A DNA stretch of 44,978 nucleotides from Rhodococcus marinonascens NBRC 14363. GTDB lineage: Bacteria; Actinomycetota; Actinomycetes; Mycobacteriales; Mycobacteriaceae. Both the position numbers and the translations under genes were made by a program. Below the pieces are notes generated by a model that was not told the DNA's origin, did no database searches, and saw only the letters and a list, made by a program, of their open reading frames with translations. Positions 1 through 8,168 of the stretch are shown here, piece after piece. Where the stretch lies: positions 1-44,978 of the forward strand of contig NZ_BCXB01000031.1 in NCBI RefSeq assembly GCF_001894885.1. The letters are read 5' to 3'. Each line of letters starts with the position of its first letter. The first letter of the stretch is position 1.

Positions 1-196
1 CCATCAATCCCACTCCAGCTCCGAGTGGCATGAGGACGGTGGCCAGTCCGGCAAAGAAAAGGGCAGTCCGCATCGCGAGGCGACCGATTCCGTCGAAAGC
101 GTACGCAAAAAATGACGGCAATAACAGCGCCGAGCACGGGCTCACAAGCGAAAGCAGGCCACCGAAGAAGGCGCCGAGCAATCCGATGTTCGTCAT
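1..196 (-). CDS. CcdA/DsbD-type thiol-disulfide membrane protein (5' part only)
   Basis: Reading down from an ATG at 196, the frame encodes a hydrophobic N-terminus with the motif LLSLVSPCSALLLPSFFAYAF, followed by a second hydrophobic stretch, and runs off the left edge. A proline-cysteine pair at the end of the first membrane helix is typical of CcdA/DsbD proteins, which carry electrons across the membrane to extracytoplasmic thioredoxin-like partners. The start overlaps the stop of the upstream DsbA-like gene (ATGA at 196-193), so the two are probably co-translated and work together. Only about 65 residues are visible, so the second conserved cysteine and the total length cannot be checked. 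Confidence 0.75.
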   Translation of the reverse strand, partial: MTNIGLLGAFFGGLLSLVSPCSALLLPSFFAYAFDGIGRLAMRTALFFAGLATVLMPLGAGVGLM

Positions 197-912
197 TGCT
201 GCGCGAGTCCCGCGGCCTGATCAATTACCTGTTCGAAATGCGCAAGTGGTTGGGCCCCGAGGATGGGGTTGCCGTTGATGATGAATGCCGGAGTGCTCGA
301 GATGCCGATCGTCTGCGCGTTGGACACGTCTCGTGAGATCGACTCGTTGAATTGAGTGCTCGCGGCATCGTGATCGAATCTTGGGAGGTCGGGCACACCA
401 ACGTGCGCGGCAAAATCGTGTAGTACTTCCTGGGTCAGGTCAGCACGACCACCGGTCGGTGACTGCGCATACACCGCCTTGTTGAACTCCCAGAACTTCC
501 CCTGGGCCGCGGCGGCGCGACTTGCGCGGGCTGCCGCGATCGATTGTTCACCGAAGATCGGCAGGTCACGCCATTCTATTCGCAACACACCCTTGTTCAC
601 GTACTTCTCGATCAACGCCGGTTCGGTGTCGCGGCTGAACACCGCGCAGAACTGGCAGCGGTGGTCCGCATACTCGACCAGCACCACGGGGGCGTCCGTG
701 GACCCCATCGACAGGGGGTCACCGCTGATGCGGCGTGACTGATCGCCAACCGGTCCCATGCTGGCTACATCCTGCTGCGCCGCCGCCTCAGATGTTCCTT
801 CTCGAATCTTGCCGATCACAAGGAAGGCGCCGAGTACGACGGCCACCAGTATCAGGATGCCGACCAGCCAAAATTGTCTGCGGATTCCAGGGTCGTAGCG
901 TGTTGATCCCAA
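193..912 (-). CDS. Membrane-anchored DsbA-like thiol-disulfide oxidoreductase
   Basis: A 239-residue protein with one N-terminal membrane anchor (about residues 13-34), a polar linker, and a thioredoxin-fold domain with the CQFC active site at about residues 86-89 and a cis-proline segment (SSTPAFIING) near the C-terminus. This is the DsbA/Com1 architecture; it should form or reshuffle disulfides in proteins outside the cytoplasm. The frame is open to 1335, but the upstream part is arginine-rich and unlike the family. I chose the TTG at 912 because GAGAGG lies 6 bases before it and the next residues (GSTRYDPGIRRQFW) resemble the start of actinobacterial relatives. The next gene is CcdA-like and overlaps by four bases, consistent with an electron-transfer pair. 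Confidence 0.82.
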   Translation of the reverse strand: MGSTRYDPGIRRQFWLVGILILVAVVLGAFLVIGKIREGTSEAAAQQDVASMGPVGDQSRRISGDPLSMGSTDAPVVLVEYADHRCQFCAVFSRDTEPALIEKYVNKGVLRIEWRDLPIFGEQSIAAARASRAAAAQGKFWEFNKAVYAQSPTGGRADLTQEVLHDFAAHVGVPDLPRFDHDAASTQFNESISRDVSNAQTIGISSTPAFIINGNPILGAQPLAHFEQVIDQAAGLAQQ

Positions 913-1446
913 TGATGACCTCTCGAGCTGATTGGTGTGTACACGCCTCTGGCAGCTGACAGGGACAGTAGTGCCACTGCTAAGGGGTGAGTCCCTTGGG
1001 TGAGGACTGCCCCCAATCTCGGACCGCGCCGTCCACGGCAGACCCGCCATCCTCACCAGCAACCGCGCACCCAAAGACTGGTACATGTCAGTGACGGTCC
1101 AAGAGTAGGCCGATAGCGGCGGTCGAAAACTCGGCCACTGTTGCGTGGTCATTGTGCCTCGTTCTCGGCCGCGACCGTCATGGTCGCGTGACCACTGTCC
1201 ACTTTTCGGGGGGAACCTCACTCGAGCAGCCGCAGCACCATCAGCGCGCCACTCACCGGCGTCGAAAGCGTCCGCACCCTCCCTACCAACAATGCCCTCC
1301 GCGTTGCCGCAGACAATTCGCCGGGTCTGCGGCAAATCCTTGGTACTGAGTCTGACGCGACTGCTACCCGACCCCCGTCACTTGGGGTCTGTACGCGGTT
1401 GTGCAACGAGAACCTCCTTCCCGCGCATCGCCTGATAAGGCTCACC
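913..1446. other. Non-coding or decayed interval
   Basis: This 534-bp interval between the DsbA-like gene and the coiled-coil gene holds only short arginine- and proline-rich open frames on both strands, none with a recognisable domain or a good ribosome binding site. It contains one perfect inverted repeat at 1304-1335. Promoter elements for the DsbA-like gene must lie here but none stands out. It may be decayed sequence next to the recombinase island. Confidence 0.5.
1304..1335. repeat. Perfect 11-bp inverted repeat, possible terminator
   Basis: Arms TTGCCGCAGAC (1304-1314) and GTCTGCGGCAA (1325-1335) are exact reverse complements around a 10-base spacer. The site lies about 110 bp past the stop of the coiled-coil gene on its strand, so a transcription terminator is the simplest reading; there is no T-run. 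A protein-binding dyad is the alternative. Confidence 0.5.
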
Positions 1447-2388
1447 TCAACGCGTTTCCGGATCGCTGTTGATTGAGCGAGCGCGGGCCTCGGCGAGATC
1501 GGCGCGGAGCTCTTCGACTCGCTCCCTGGTGGCGTCGGCTTGTGTGCGCGAGGCGGCGAGATCCGCCCTTGTGGTGGCTAGTTCGTCGCGGGTCTGGTCG
1601 GCGCGACTCCGCTCGGCCTGAATTGCGGCTCTGGCCTCGTCGAGGTCTGATGCAAGCCGTTCGATCGAGGCCGTGGAGGCTGCGGTGGCTCGGTCCGCTT
1701 CAGCGCGGACCCGGCCGACATCATCACCGAGTTCGGTGACGCGTTTCCGGAGGGATTCGACGAGTTCGTGCTGTTGCGCCAGCTTCTCGAGGTGCTCGGC
1801 CTCGGCCGTGCCTATCTGCTGCCGCCACCGGTCGAGCGTTTCGGCATGTTCCGCAGCGAGCGCGGTCGTCTCCCGCTGGTGCGCCACCTCCATTTCGTGC
1901 ATCTGTACCTCCAGCGCCTGCATCTGCTCGGAATGGTCGCGGCGGGCCTCTGCGAGCTCCACCGCGGAGTCGTCCGCCGCCGCCTCGGCAGCCCGGGCGG
2001 CGGCATCGGCGTTGGCACGGTCGTCGATCGCGGTGTCGAGCTCGTCGCGGAGTTGTTCGATCTCGGCCGCGGCGTCGGCACGCACCTTGTCTGCGGCCAC
2101 CTGGGCGCGGCGAAGATGAGCATCCAGAGCCGCCGGGTCGCCGAGCAGTTCGACCGAACCGGTGATCCGGTCGGCGACGGCAGACAGCCGCGCGATCGCA
2201 CCTTCGGCTTCCTGTCTCAATAGGGGGAGGACCTGAGTCAGAGTCGCCGCCGCGGCGGCCGGATCGGCCGGCGCTTCGAGATCCGCCGTGGCCTCGCCCG
2301 ACTCCTTCTTCTTCCGTTCCCGCCAGGCGCGGACACGGTCGGCATCGGACGCGTACTCCCGCGGGCGTCCAGGCTTGCTCTCGGTCAT
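1447..2388 (-). CDS. Long coiled-coil protein with basic N-terminus (KfrA-like organisation)
   Basis: A 313-residue protein. The first 30 residues are basic and carry a GRPREYASDADRVRAWRERK segment, which looks like a DNA-contacting motif. The rest (about 40-300) is an almost uninterrupted alanine-, glutamate- and arginine-rich heptad pattern typical of a long coiled coil. This resembles plasmid KfrA-type proteins, which bind DNA by a small N-terminal domain and polymerise through an alpha-helical tail, but I cannot show homology. The start at 2388 follows GAGAGGG 6 bases upstream; an in-frame extension to 2448 is less likely. It is divergent from a serine resolvase, and a dyad at 2451-2489 lies just upstream, so autoregulation is plausible. 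Probably a relic or cargo of a mobile or plasmid-derived segment. Confidence 0.72.
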   Translation of the reverse strand: MTESKPGRPREYASDADRVRAWRERKKKESGEATADLEAPADPAAAAATLTQVLPLLRQEAEGAIARLSAVADRITGSVELLGDPAALDAHLRRAQVAADKVRADAAAEIEQLRDELDTAIDDRANADAAARAAEAAADDSAVELAEARRDHSEQMQALEVQMHEMEVAHQRETTALAAEHAETLDRWRQQIGTAEAEHLEKLAQQHELVESLRKRVTELGDDVGRVRAEADRATAASTASIERLASDLDEARAAIQAERSRADQTRDELATTRADLAASRTQADATRERVEELRADLAEARARSINSDPETR

Positions 2389-2450
2389 CTCAGCCCTCTC
2401 AAACTCAGTTTTGGTCGCAAAATCGTAACACAGAGTCGTTGCGTACAAGG

Positions 2451-2489
2451 ACGTTACGAAACGAACTGTTATGGTTCGAAACGTAACGT
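2451..2489. promoter_or_regulatory. 16-bp-arm dyad upstream of the coiled-coil gene
   Basis: Left arm 2451-2466 (acgttacgaaacgaac) and right arm 2474-2489 (gttcgaaacgtaacgt) match at 13 of 16 positions as an inverted repeat around 7 bases. The only mismatched triplet is AAA against TTT in the middle of each arm. It lies 63 bp before the coiled-coil start and about 170 bp before the resolvase start, so it could be an operator for either or a resolvase-binding subsite. Confidence 0.55.
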
Positions 2490-2557
2490 AAGTGCGGCTG
2501 ACCTGCGGGTTTGTTGATTCGGAGTACTGGCGTTCGCTCCAGGACCGCCAATTGACC

Positions 2558-2585
2558 GTCCTGTTTGACGATCGTTGAACAGGAC
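2558..2585. promoter_or_regulatory. 28-bp near-perfect palindrome, candidate resolvase res site
   Basis: GTCCTGTT at 2558-2565 and AACAGGAC at 2578-2585 are exact complements, and the core CGATCG is itself palindromic; overall 24 of 28 positions obey the dyad, with centre AT at 2571-2572. Serine resolvase crossover sites are typically about 28 bp imperfect palindromes with a two-base centre close to the resolvase gene, and this one is 72 bp before it. The length and position fit; binding is inferred. Confidence 0.5.
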
Positions 2586-2657
2586 ACCGGGGGAGGGGCC
2601 GCAGCCGTATCGAAGGCGACGTGAGACCCGCGAAAGTCGTCCGGTTTAGGGTCCTGC

Positions 2658-3290
2658 ATGATGATCTTGAATAGGCGGCCTATCCCGGACTATCGTCCTC
2701 TGGTGGCCGAAATCGTGATTGGGTATGCCAGGTGTAGCACCAGGGGTCAAGACCTGCGAGCGCAGCGCTCAGCGCTCGAACGTCTCGGAGTCCAACCTGA
2801 CCGGATCTACATGGACAGGGGGTTCACCGGGCGCAACCGGGAACGCCCAGGCCTGCGCGAGGCCCTCGCCGCCTGCCGTGCGGGCGACATCCTGCTGGTC
2901 AGCAAGCTCGATCGGCTCGGGCGGTCGGCGGTGGACCTCCACACCATCGCGGCGGAGCTCGAAAAGAAGGGCACCCGCCTGAGCATCAATGGGGCGATCC
3001 ATGACCCGGCGGATCCCACGGGGAAGCTGTTCTTCGGGATGCTTGCCCTGATGGCGGAATTCGAATCGGACCTGATCCGCGCTCGGACGAAGGAGTCGAT
3101 GGCGATCGCCAAGGCCGCCGGCCGACTGAAGGGCAAGCAGCCGAAGCTCTCACCGGCCGCGAGCCGCAAACTGCTCGAGGATTACGAGTCCGGGCGCTGG
3201 ACGACCAAGGAACTGATGGAGTTCAGCAATCTGTCCCGCTCGGCGATGTATGCCACCCTGGCACGGGCACGCAACGAGCGCTCCAGCTGA
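2658..3290 (+). CDS. Serine recombinase (resolvase/invertase family)
   Basis: A 210-residue protein with the complete small serine recombinase plan. The N-terminal catalytic domain begins VIGYARCST, with the nucleophilic serine at about residue 27 of this frame, and continues with an arginine-rich GFTGRNRERPGL segment and LLVSKLDRLGRS, then the E-helix LMAEFESDLIRARTKE. A C-terminal helix-turn-helix follows (about 170-205, TTKELMEFSNLSRSAMYATL). Such enzymes cut and rejoin DNA at short palindromic sites through a phosphoserine link. Starts at ATG 2658 or 2661 or GTG 2703 are possible; family members usually start close to the VIGYAR motif, so 2703 may be right. It is divergent from the coiled-coil gene, with dyads between them. 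No transposase is visible, so this looks like a residual resolution module. Confidence 0.88.
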   Translation: MMILNRRPIPDYRPLVAEIVIGYARCSTRGQDLRAQRSALERLGVQPDRIYMDRGFTGRNRERPGLREALAACRAGDILLVSKLDRLGRSAVDLHTIAAELEKKGTRLSINGAIHDPADPTGKLFFGMLALMAEFESDLIRARTKESMAIAKAAGRLKGKQPKLSPAASRKLLEDYESGRWTTKELMEFSNLSRSAMYATLARARNERSS

Positions 3291-3386
3291 CCGTTCGCAG
3301 CCGCCGGGTGTGCACGCGCTCCACGCGATGTCGGTGGGCGCGCAGCGGGAACTCCTGCGAGTGCGCTACCCGGGAAGATCGGGTTT

Positions 3387-3920
3387 CTAGGTGATGAGCG
3401 CTCGCCCGACCCCACACACCGCGACAGCCCAGAGCACACTTGTGAACGTTCCGATGATGAACTGTTCGGACGCGTGGGGTTCGCGGAGTTCGGGGTAGCG
3501 GGCCAGTCCCTTCACCGCCAGGACGACGGCGATGCCCTCCGGCCAACCGGCGAGTATCGCGGCTGCGACGGCGGCGCGCTCGAGCAGTCCGATGACCCGC
3601 CCCCCACGAAGGGGTCCGGCAGCGGGCGGGGTGTCGGATTCGGTGCCCGCATCGGGTTGTCGGCGGGCGATGCGGAACGCGGCAAGGACAAGGGGTCCCG
3701 CGCCGGTGGCGGCTGCCGAGACGGACAGGACGAGCGTGGCACCGAGGGCGAATCCGGTGACCGGCGTCGTTGGGGCCGCGGCGACCCCCGCGATTGCCAG
3801 GGCCAGCACGGCCGCTATCGGTGCCGCCCACAGCGACACCCACTGGGGACTTCGCGTCACACCGAGGGTCGGGGGTGTGAGTGCGGCGACGCCGAGTGCG
3901 ATGAGCGCGAGTGTCGTCAT
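3387..3920 (-). CDS. Small integral membrane protein (SatE-like partner)
   Basis: A 177-residue hydrophobic protein with about four to five membrane segments, a polar loop near 90-105 (RRQPDAGTESDTPP), and a last helix ending CGVGRALIT. No enzymatic motif is visible. Its start overlaps the stop of the SatD-like gene (ATGA, 3920-3917), so the two form a tight pair. In other bacteria SatD-family genes are also followed by a membrane protein gene, which suggests a two-component function, but the biochemical role is not known to me. A 96-bp gap with no visible feature separates it from the convergent resolvase gene. Confidence 0.75.
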   Translation of the reverse strand: MTTLALIALGVAALTPPTLGVTRSPQWVSLWAAPIAAVLALAIAGVAAAPTTPVTGFALGATLVLSVSAAATGAGPLVLAAFRIARRQPDAGTESDTPPAAGPLRGGRVIGLLERAAVAAAILAGWPEGIAVVLAVKGLARYPELREPHASEQFIIGTFTSVLWAVAVCGVGRALIT

Positions 3921-4498
3921 ATGTCAGCCCTGTTCAGGAGTCGTGCGGCCAGTCGTCGTCCCGCGATCTCGACGTGCCAGCCGGCGGTGGAGAGGCGTTG
4001 AGAGATGGCCTGTTTGCTGATGCCGAGTGCGCGAGCAGCCTCGGTCTGGGTGGAACCGCGCCGCATCTGCTCGATCGCTTCGTGTCCCTCGTCGGTGCGT
4101 CGTGCGACGAGGACCGCGACGAGGGTCAGCGCGGTGTCGGCGTCCGCTGCACTGTCGGGGTCGGCACCTTCCACCGCGACGCGCCCGGGTGCGCTCTTGG
4201 CGCGTTCGACGGCAGCCCGTGCGGATTCGAACGCTGGGCCCCGCCCGGCTCGGGTCTCGGTGGGGAGAGGTTCTTCGACGGGGCCGACTCCGATGCCGAT
4301 GCTCCAATGCTCGCGTGCGACGAGTTCGAGGGCGAGATCGACGACGGTGGCCGGATCGGCGACGACGGCCTGCACTTCGTCGCCGGCCGTGCGTTGGAAC
4401 GGGCGGACGAGGTCGTGGTCGTGAAGTTCGCCGATAAGTTTGTCGACTCGGTCGACGTCACGACGACTCCCGCGCTGATCGACCGTCAGTACGAACAT
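3917..4498 (-). CDS. SatD-family protein with C-terminal helix-turn-helix
   Basis: A 193-residue protein. The N-terminal two-thirds (FVLTVDQRGSRRD, AGDEVQAVV, WSIGIGVGPVE, GPAFESARAAVERAK) follow the SatD pattern, which has some resemblance to nucleotide-cyclase-like folds. The end (about 150-185, TQTEAARALGISKQAISQRL) is a clear helix-turn-helix with a recognition-helix pattern, so DNA binding is likely. Genes of this kind are often labelled MarR-like or SatD. It overlaps the following membrane protein gene by four bases. The promoter appears leaderless (see 4499-4533), and the repeated TTGACAT words near the start could be its own operator. The function is inferred, not known. Confidence 0.75.
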   Translation of the reverse strand: MFVLTVDQRGSRRDVDRVDKLIGELHDHDLVRPFQRTAGDEVQAVVADPATVVDLALELVAREHWSIGIGVGPVEEPLPTETRAGRGPAFESARAAVERAKSAPGRVAVEGADPDSAADADTALTLVAVLVARRTDEGHEAIEQMRRGSTQTEAARALGISKQAISQRLSTAGWHVEIAGRRLAARLLNRADI

Positions 4499-4533
4499 AT
4501 GTCAAGGCTAGAAACTGGATATCTAAATGTCAA
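4499..4533 (-). promoter_or_regulatory. Leaderless promoter of the SatD-like gene
   Basis: On the minus strand a perfect -35 TTGACA (4533-4528) is separated by 17 bases from TAGCCT (4510-4505), leaving six bases to the ATG at 4498, so transcription would start at or next to the start codon. TTGACAT occurs again immediately before the ATG, and an inverted TTGTCAAG lies at 4544-4551, giving candidate operator half-sites that overlap the promoter. Confidence 0.6.
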
Positions 4534-4557
4534 GACTCAATGCTTGACAATTCGGAT

Positions 4558-5232
4558 TCAAGGTTGCCGGGTTGCCAACTCCTCGACGGGGCGGAGTGAC
4601 GGCCGCCGCGAGTCAACGATCAGCCCGACGATTCCGGCAACGATGCACACGCCGGACAGGACGAGAAACGCCGGCTTCGTCTCCCCGGTGAGGGCGTCGC
4701 CGAGGACGACGACGCCGATCGTCCCCGGCAGGATGCCCACTGCGGTGGCGAGAACGTACGGGACCAACCGGATGGACGAGACGCCGCAGCAGTAGTTCAC
4801 CACGGAGAACGGGGCGAACGCGATCAAACGCAGAGAGCCGACGGCAAGCCAACCGCGACGGGCGATCCGCTCGTCCACCCGGCGGACGGTGGGATTGGAG
4901 ATGCGCCGCCACACCACGTCCCGGCCGATGACGCGCACCAGGAGGAGTGCGAGAACCGCGCTGACCATCGACGCCACCACGGCGATCGTGATGCCCAGCC
5001 ACGCACCGAACAACAATCCGGCACTCAAAGTGAACACCGTGCGGGGGATCGGGAAGACCGTGACGAGGGCATACACCGCGAAGAAGACCAGAGGAAAGGC
5101 CGAGCCGATCGACTGTGCCCAATCCCTGACCTGCAGAACGGAGGGGAGGGGCGTCAACAGCGCGACGACAACCAGTGCGACAGCCAGAATCGCCACGCCG
5201 ATCGCCTTGCGGTCTTCGAGGCGTCTCTTCAC
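4558..5232 (-). CDS. TVP38/TMEM64 (SNARE-associated, DedA-like) membrane protein
   Basis: About 224 residues with an N-terminal helix, a conserved central block FPIPRTVFTLSAGLLFGAWLG (the typical FPxPRT...SAGxLFG signature), a charged linker VRRVDERIARRGWLAV, then RLIAFAPFSVVNYCCGVSSI and two further helices. This matches the VTT/TVP38 family, membrane proteins thought to scramble or move lipids. The start is uncertain: GTG at 5232 gives VKRRLED, while TTG at 5253 adds seven residues; neither has a strong ribosome binding site. M. tuberculosis has a TVP38-family gene (Rv1491c) next to mutA, so the placement near mutAB is a conserved neighbourhood. Confidence 0.8.
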   Translation of the reverse strand: MKRRLEDRKAIGVAILAVALVVVALLTPLPSVLQVRDWAQSIGSAFPLVFFAVYALVTVFPIPRTVFTLSAGLLFGAWLGITIAVVASMVSAVLALLLVRVIGRDVVWRRISNPTVRRVDERIARRGWLAVGSLRLIAFAPFSVVNYCCGVSSIRLVPYVLATAVGILPGTIGVVVLGDALTGETKPAFLVLSGVCIVAGIVGLIVDSRRPSLRPVEELATRQP

Positions 5233-5281
5233 AGAGCATGAGGCTACCCCCAACGACCTGTGAGGGTTCTTCGAGCGAGCG

Positions 5282-6115
5282 TCAGATCAGACGGCGTCCG
5301 GTTACCGTCGCCTCGGTACAGATTTGTCCACCGCTGGTGCCGGTCACCCGGATCACGGACACCGCGCGGCCGGATTTGATCACCGCCGCGGTGAAGGTGA
5401 CGTCGGAATCCAGGCTGACGGGCCGGAAGTAGTTGATCCGCACCGACGCCGTGTCCATGTCCGGGCCGGCACCGCTCAGGGCAGCGTTCGCCGCAAGGCT
5501 CATCGCGCACGCCTGGACGCCGCCGTGCATATACCCGCGTTTGTTCGAGACCAGGGGATTGGGTGGAATCACGACCCGCACCTCCGGCCCGTTCTCGATC
5601 TGGCCACCGATCCACTCGAGCGGTGGGACTCCCAGTTCGGGAAAGTCGGGGAGCTGCGGTGCATTCGGTGAGGCAGCCCCGGAGTCATGACCGGGATCAT
5701 CCACGAAGTTGCCCCACAGCGTGCCTGTGCCGATCAGTGTGCCCGTCGAGTCGTACACGTGTGCGGTGGAGGTGCCGCCGTCGGCGGTGAGTGCGAGCAG
5801 CCTGCCCTCCGCCCACAGGGCGGGCCCCTGCCATCGCCGGGGAGTAAAGATGTCGATCGACAACTCGGCGGTGACGATTCCGGCGCGGGTGCCGCGCCTG
5901 TCCCACAACGTGAATCCCAGCAGGTCGTCGAGGAGTACGCCGAGCACACCGCTGTAGGAGGTGTCGGCGGTGTGTGCGGCAATCGCGCCGATGTCCATGC
6001 TCATACGATTGACTGGTTTGCCACAGTCGTTGACACCCCTGGTTGGTACGCCGAGCCCGAACAACCGCTGTGTGACACTGTGATCGGTGACGGCCGGTTC
6101 CCGCGCGATACTCAT
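5282..6115 (-). CDS. Acyl-CoA thioesterase-like protein, double hotdog fold
   Basis: A 277-residue protein long enough for two hotdog domains. The C-terminal half (about 175-275) contains NPLVSNKRGYMHGGVQACAM, with the HGG typical of the PaaI-like active site, then the strand patterns SVRINYFRPV and VIRVTGTSGGQICTEATVTG. The N-terminal half (about 45-150, SYSGVLGVLLDDLLGF, TAELSIDIFTPRRW) has the same layout in weaker form. These enzymes hydrolyse acyl-CoA thioesters. ATG 6115 is used; a shorter start in the MSMDIG segment (about residue 40) is possible. It is divergent from mutA over 130 bp, so a role linked to acyl-CoA turnover fits, but the substrate is unknown. Confidence 0.75.
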   Translation of the reverse strand: MSIAREPAVTDHSVTQRLFGLGVPTRGVNDCGKPVNRMSMDIGAIAAHTADTSYSGVLGVLLDDLLGFTLWDRRGTRAGIVTAELSIDIFTPRRWQGPALWAEGRLLALTADGGTSTAHVYDSTGTLIGTGTLWGNFVDDPGHDSGAASPNAPQLPDFPELGVPPLEWIGGQIENGPEVRVVIPPNPLVSNKRGYMHGGVQACAMSLAANAALSGAGPDMDTASVRINYFRPVSLDSDVTFTAAVIKSGRAVSVIRVTGTSGGQICTEATVTGRRLI

Positions 6116-6245
6116 GACCAGAGGTTATGCATCAAGTGGTGATCCTCACGATAAGAGGCACCGAAGTGCGGCTAGCATCACAGTCAAACAACATATTGAT
6201 CGATCGCTGATCAGGGGTCATCCACAGGGAGAGGGAGCCGACACC

Positions 6246-8168
6246 GTGTCACTAGCTTCAGAGACTGAGGAAGCTGCGCGGGCGTACGCAGACTGGCAGC
6301 GTGCCGTGGCCTTCGTCCTCGCGAAGTCGCGTCGGATCGACGCCGCGGAACTGGGTCCGGACCCCCAGAAGCTCCTCGACACCGTTACGTACGACGGCGT
6401 CACCGTCGCGCCGCTCTACAGCCCGCGCGACGAGCATCCGGAGCAGCCGCTGCCGGGCACCTTCCCCTACGTCCGCGGCGCGGACGCCACTCGCGACGTC
6501 AACGCGGGCTGGCTGGTCAGCGGCCGATTCGGTGACAGCGACGGTGCCGATGCCGCGGACGTCAACCGGTCGGTCCTCGACTCGTTGGAAAACGGTGTCA
6601 GCGCGCTGTGGCTCGCTGTCGGCGGCGGTAATCTACCCGTCCGCTCGCTCCAATCGGCACTCGACGGTGTGCTCCTCGACCTCGCACCACTCACTCTCGA
6701 CGCCGGAACCGATGTCGCACTGGCGGCTCGGGAACTGTTCGCATTGCTCGACGCGCGGGCGGGCGCGGGAGACAAGGGAACCGATCGCACCACGATCCGG
6801 GTTCAGTTGGGCGCGGCGCCCCTGACGAGCGCCTTCTCCGGCGCGGCCGATGTCGGGCTGGACGACGCGGTGTCGCTCGCAACCGCGTCGGCGTCACGGG
6901 ACGAGAGCGTGCGCGCGATCACAGTGGACGGGACAGCGTTTCACAATTCCGGAGCATCCGACTCGGAGGAACTCGGTGCGTCGATCGCGGCCGGCCTCGA
7001 ATACCTGCGTGCGCTGACCGAGAGTGGGCTGACCATCGGGCGGGCGCTCGAGCAGGTCGGCTTCCGGTTCTCCGCCACGGATGACCAGTTCCAGACCATA
7101 GCCAAGTTCCGTGCGGCGCGGCAGATCTGGGCACGTATCGCCCAGGTGTGCGGCGCTCCCGAGTTCGGTGGTGCTCCACAGCACGCCGTCACGTCGGCCG
7201 CAATGATGGCGCAACGTGATCCGTGGGTGAACATGCTGCGCACCACGCTCGCCGCATTCGGAGCCGGTGTGGGCGGCGCGGATGCCGTCACGGTTCTGCC
7301 GTTCGATGCTGCGTTGCCGGCCGGGACCCTTGGCCTGTCGAAGACCTTCGCCGCCCGTATCGCCCGCAACACCCAGCTGCTACTGCTCGAAGAATCGCAT
7401 CTCGGTCGCGTGCTCGACCCGGCGGCAGGCTCCTGGTACGTCGAGGACCTCACCCGACAGGTGGCGGCAAAGGCGTGGAAGTTCTTTCAGGGGATCGAGG
7501 CGGCGGGCGGCTACCGGGCCGCGCTCGGGTCCGGCCTGATCGTCGAGCGTATCGCTTCCACACGAGCGCAACGTGATTCGGATATTGCCCATCGCCGGAC
7601 CGCGGTCACTGGTGTCAACGAGTTCCCGAACCTCGGAGAGGCGCCGCTGCCGGTGGGCGCCGCCGAGGCTGACCGGGTGGCCCGGTACGCGGCGGCCTTC
7701 GAGGCGCTCCGCGATCGCTCGGACGCCTACCTGGCGGTGAACGGGGCTCGCCCCACCGTGATCCTGGCTCCGCTCGGACCGGTTGCGGAGCACAACGTCC
7801 GAACCACATTCAGCGCGAACCTCTTGGCGTCGGGTGGCATCGAAGCAGTCAATCCAGGCCCCCTGACTATCGGTGACGGCAGCATCGCCTCCGCAGCGAC
7901 CGAATCCGGGGCGGGAGTCGCGGTGATCTGCGGTACCGACAAGCGATACGTCGACGAGGCCTTGACCGCAGTGGGGGAACTGCGCGCCGCGGGGATCGGC
8001 ACGGTTCTGCTCGCCGGTCCCGAAACGGTCGTCGACGGCGCGGACGGCGCCGCCCGGCCCGACGGATTCGTTACAGCCCGTATCGACGCAGTCTCGATCC
8101 TGTCCGGTCTGCTCGACACCATCGAGCGCTCGAGTGACTCCTCGAGCGACGCAGGGAGCAAGAAGTGA
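6246..8168 (+). CDS. mutA: Methylmalonyl-CoA mutase small (alpha) subunit
   Basis: A 640-residue protein homologous to the large subunit through the mutase barrel: [21 protein letters not shown], a central [15 protein letters not shown] segment, and [33 protein letters not shown]. The C-terminal third is a degenerate B12-binding-like domain lacking the DxHxxG motif, as expected for the non-catalytic subunit of the heterodimer. With MutB it converts (R)-methylmalonyl-CoA to succinyl-CoA, the last step from propionyl-CoA to the TCA cycle. The GTG at 6246 follows GGAGAGGGAG by about 8 bases; an in-frame upstream extension to 6087 lacks similarity. The stop overlaps the mutB GTG (GTGA, 8165-8168). 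First gene of the mutA-mutB-meaB operon. Confidence 0.95.
   Translation: MSLASETEEAARAYADWQRAVAFVLAKSRRIDAAELGPDPQKLLDTVTYDGVTVAPLYSPRDEHPEQPLPGTFPYVRGADATRDVNAGWLVSGRFGDSDGADAADVNRSVLDSLENGVSALWLAVGGGNLPVRSLQSALDGVLLDLAPLTLDAGTDVALAARELFALLDARAGAGDKGTDRTTIRVQLGAAPLTSAFSGAADVGLDDAVSLATASASRDESVRAITVDGTAFHNSGASDSEELGASIAAGLEYLRALTESGLTIGRALEQVGFRFSATDDQFQTIAKFRAARQIWARIAQVCGAPEFGGAPQHAVTSAAMMAQRDPWVNMLRTTLAAFGAGVGGADAVTVLPFDAALPAGTLGLSKTFAARIARNTQLLLLEESHLGRVLDPAAGSWYVEDLTRQVAAKAWKFFQGIEAAGGYRAALGSGLIVERIASTRAQRDSDIAHRRTAVTGVNEFPNLGEAPLPVGAAEADRVARYAAAFEALRDRSDAYLAVNGARPTVILAPLGPVAEHNVRTTFSANLLASGGIEAVNPGPLTIGDGSIASAATESGAGVAVICGTDKRYVDEALTAVGELRAAGIGTVLLAGPETVVDGADGAARPDGFVTARIDAVSILSGLLDTIERSSDSSSDAGSKK

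Noticed and set aside
1145-1445. Short frames on both strands between the DsbA-like and coiled-coil genes
   Set aside because: Arg/Ser/Pro-rich, no ribosome sites, no family features.
3532-4437. Several plus-strand frames opposite the SatD/SatE-like pair
   Set aside because: Arg/Ala-rich shadows; the minus-strand genes have an ATGA overlap, a promoter and domain patterns.
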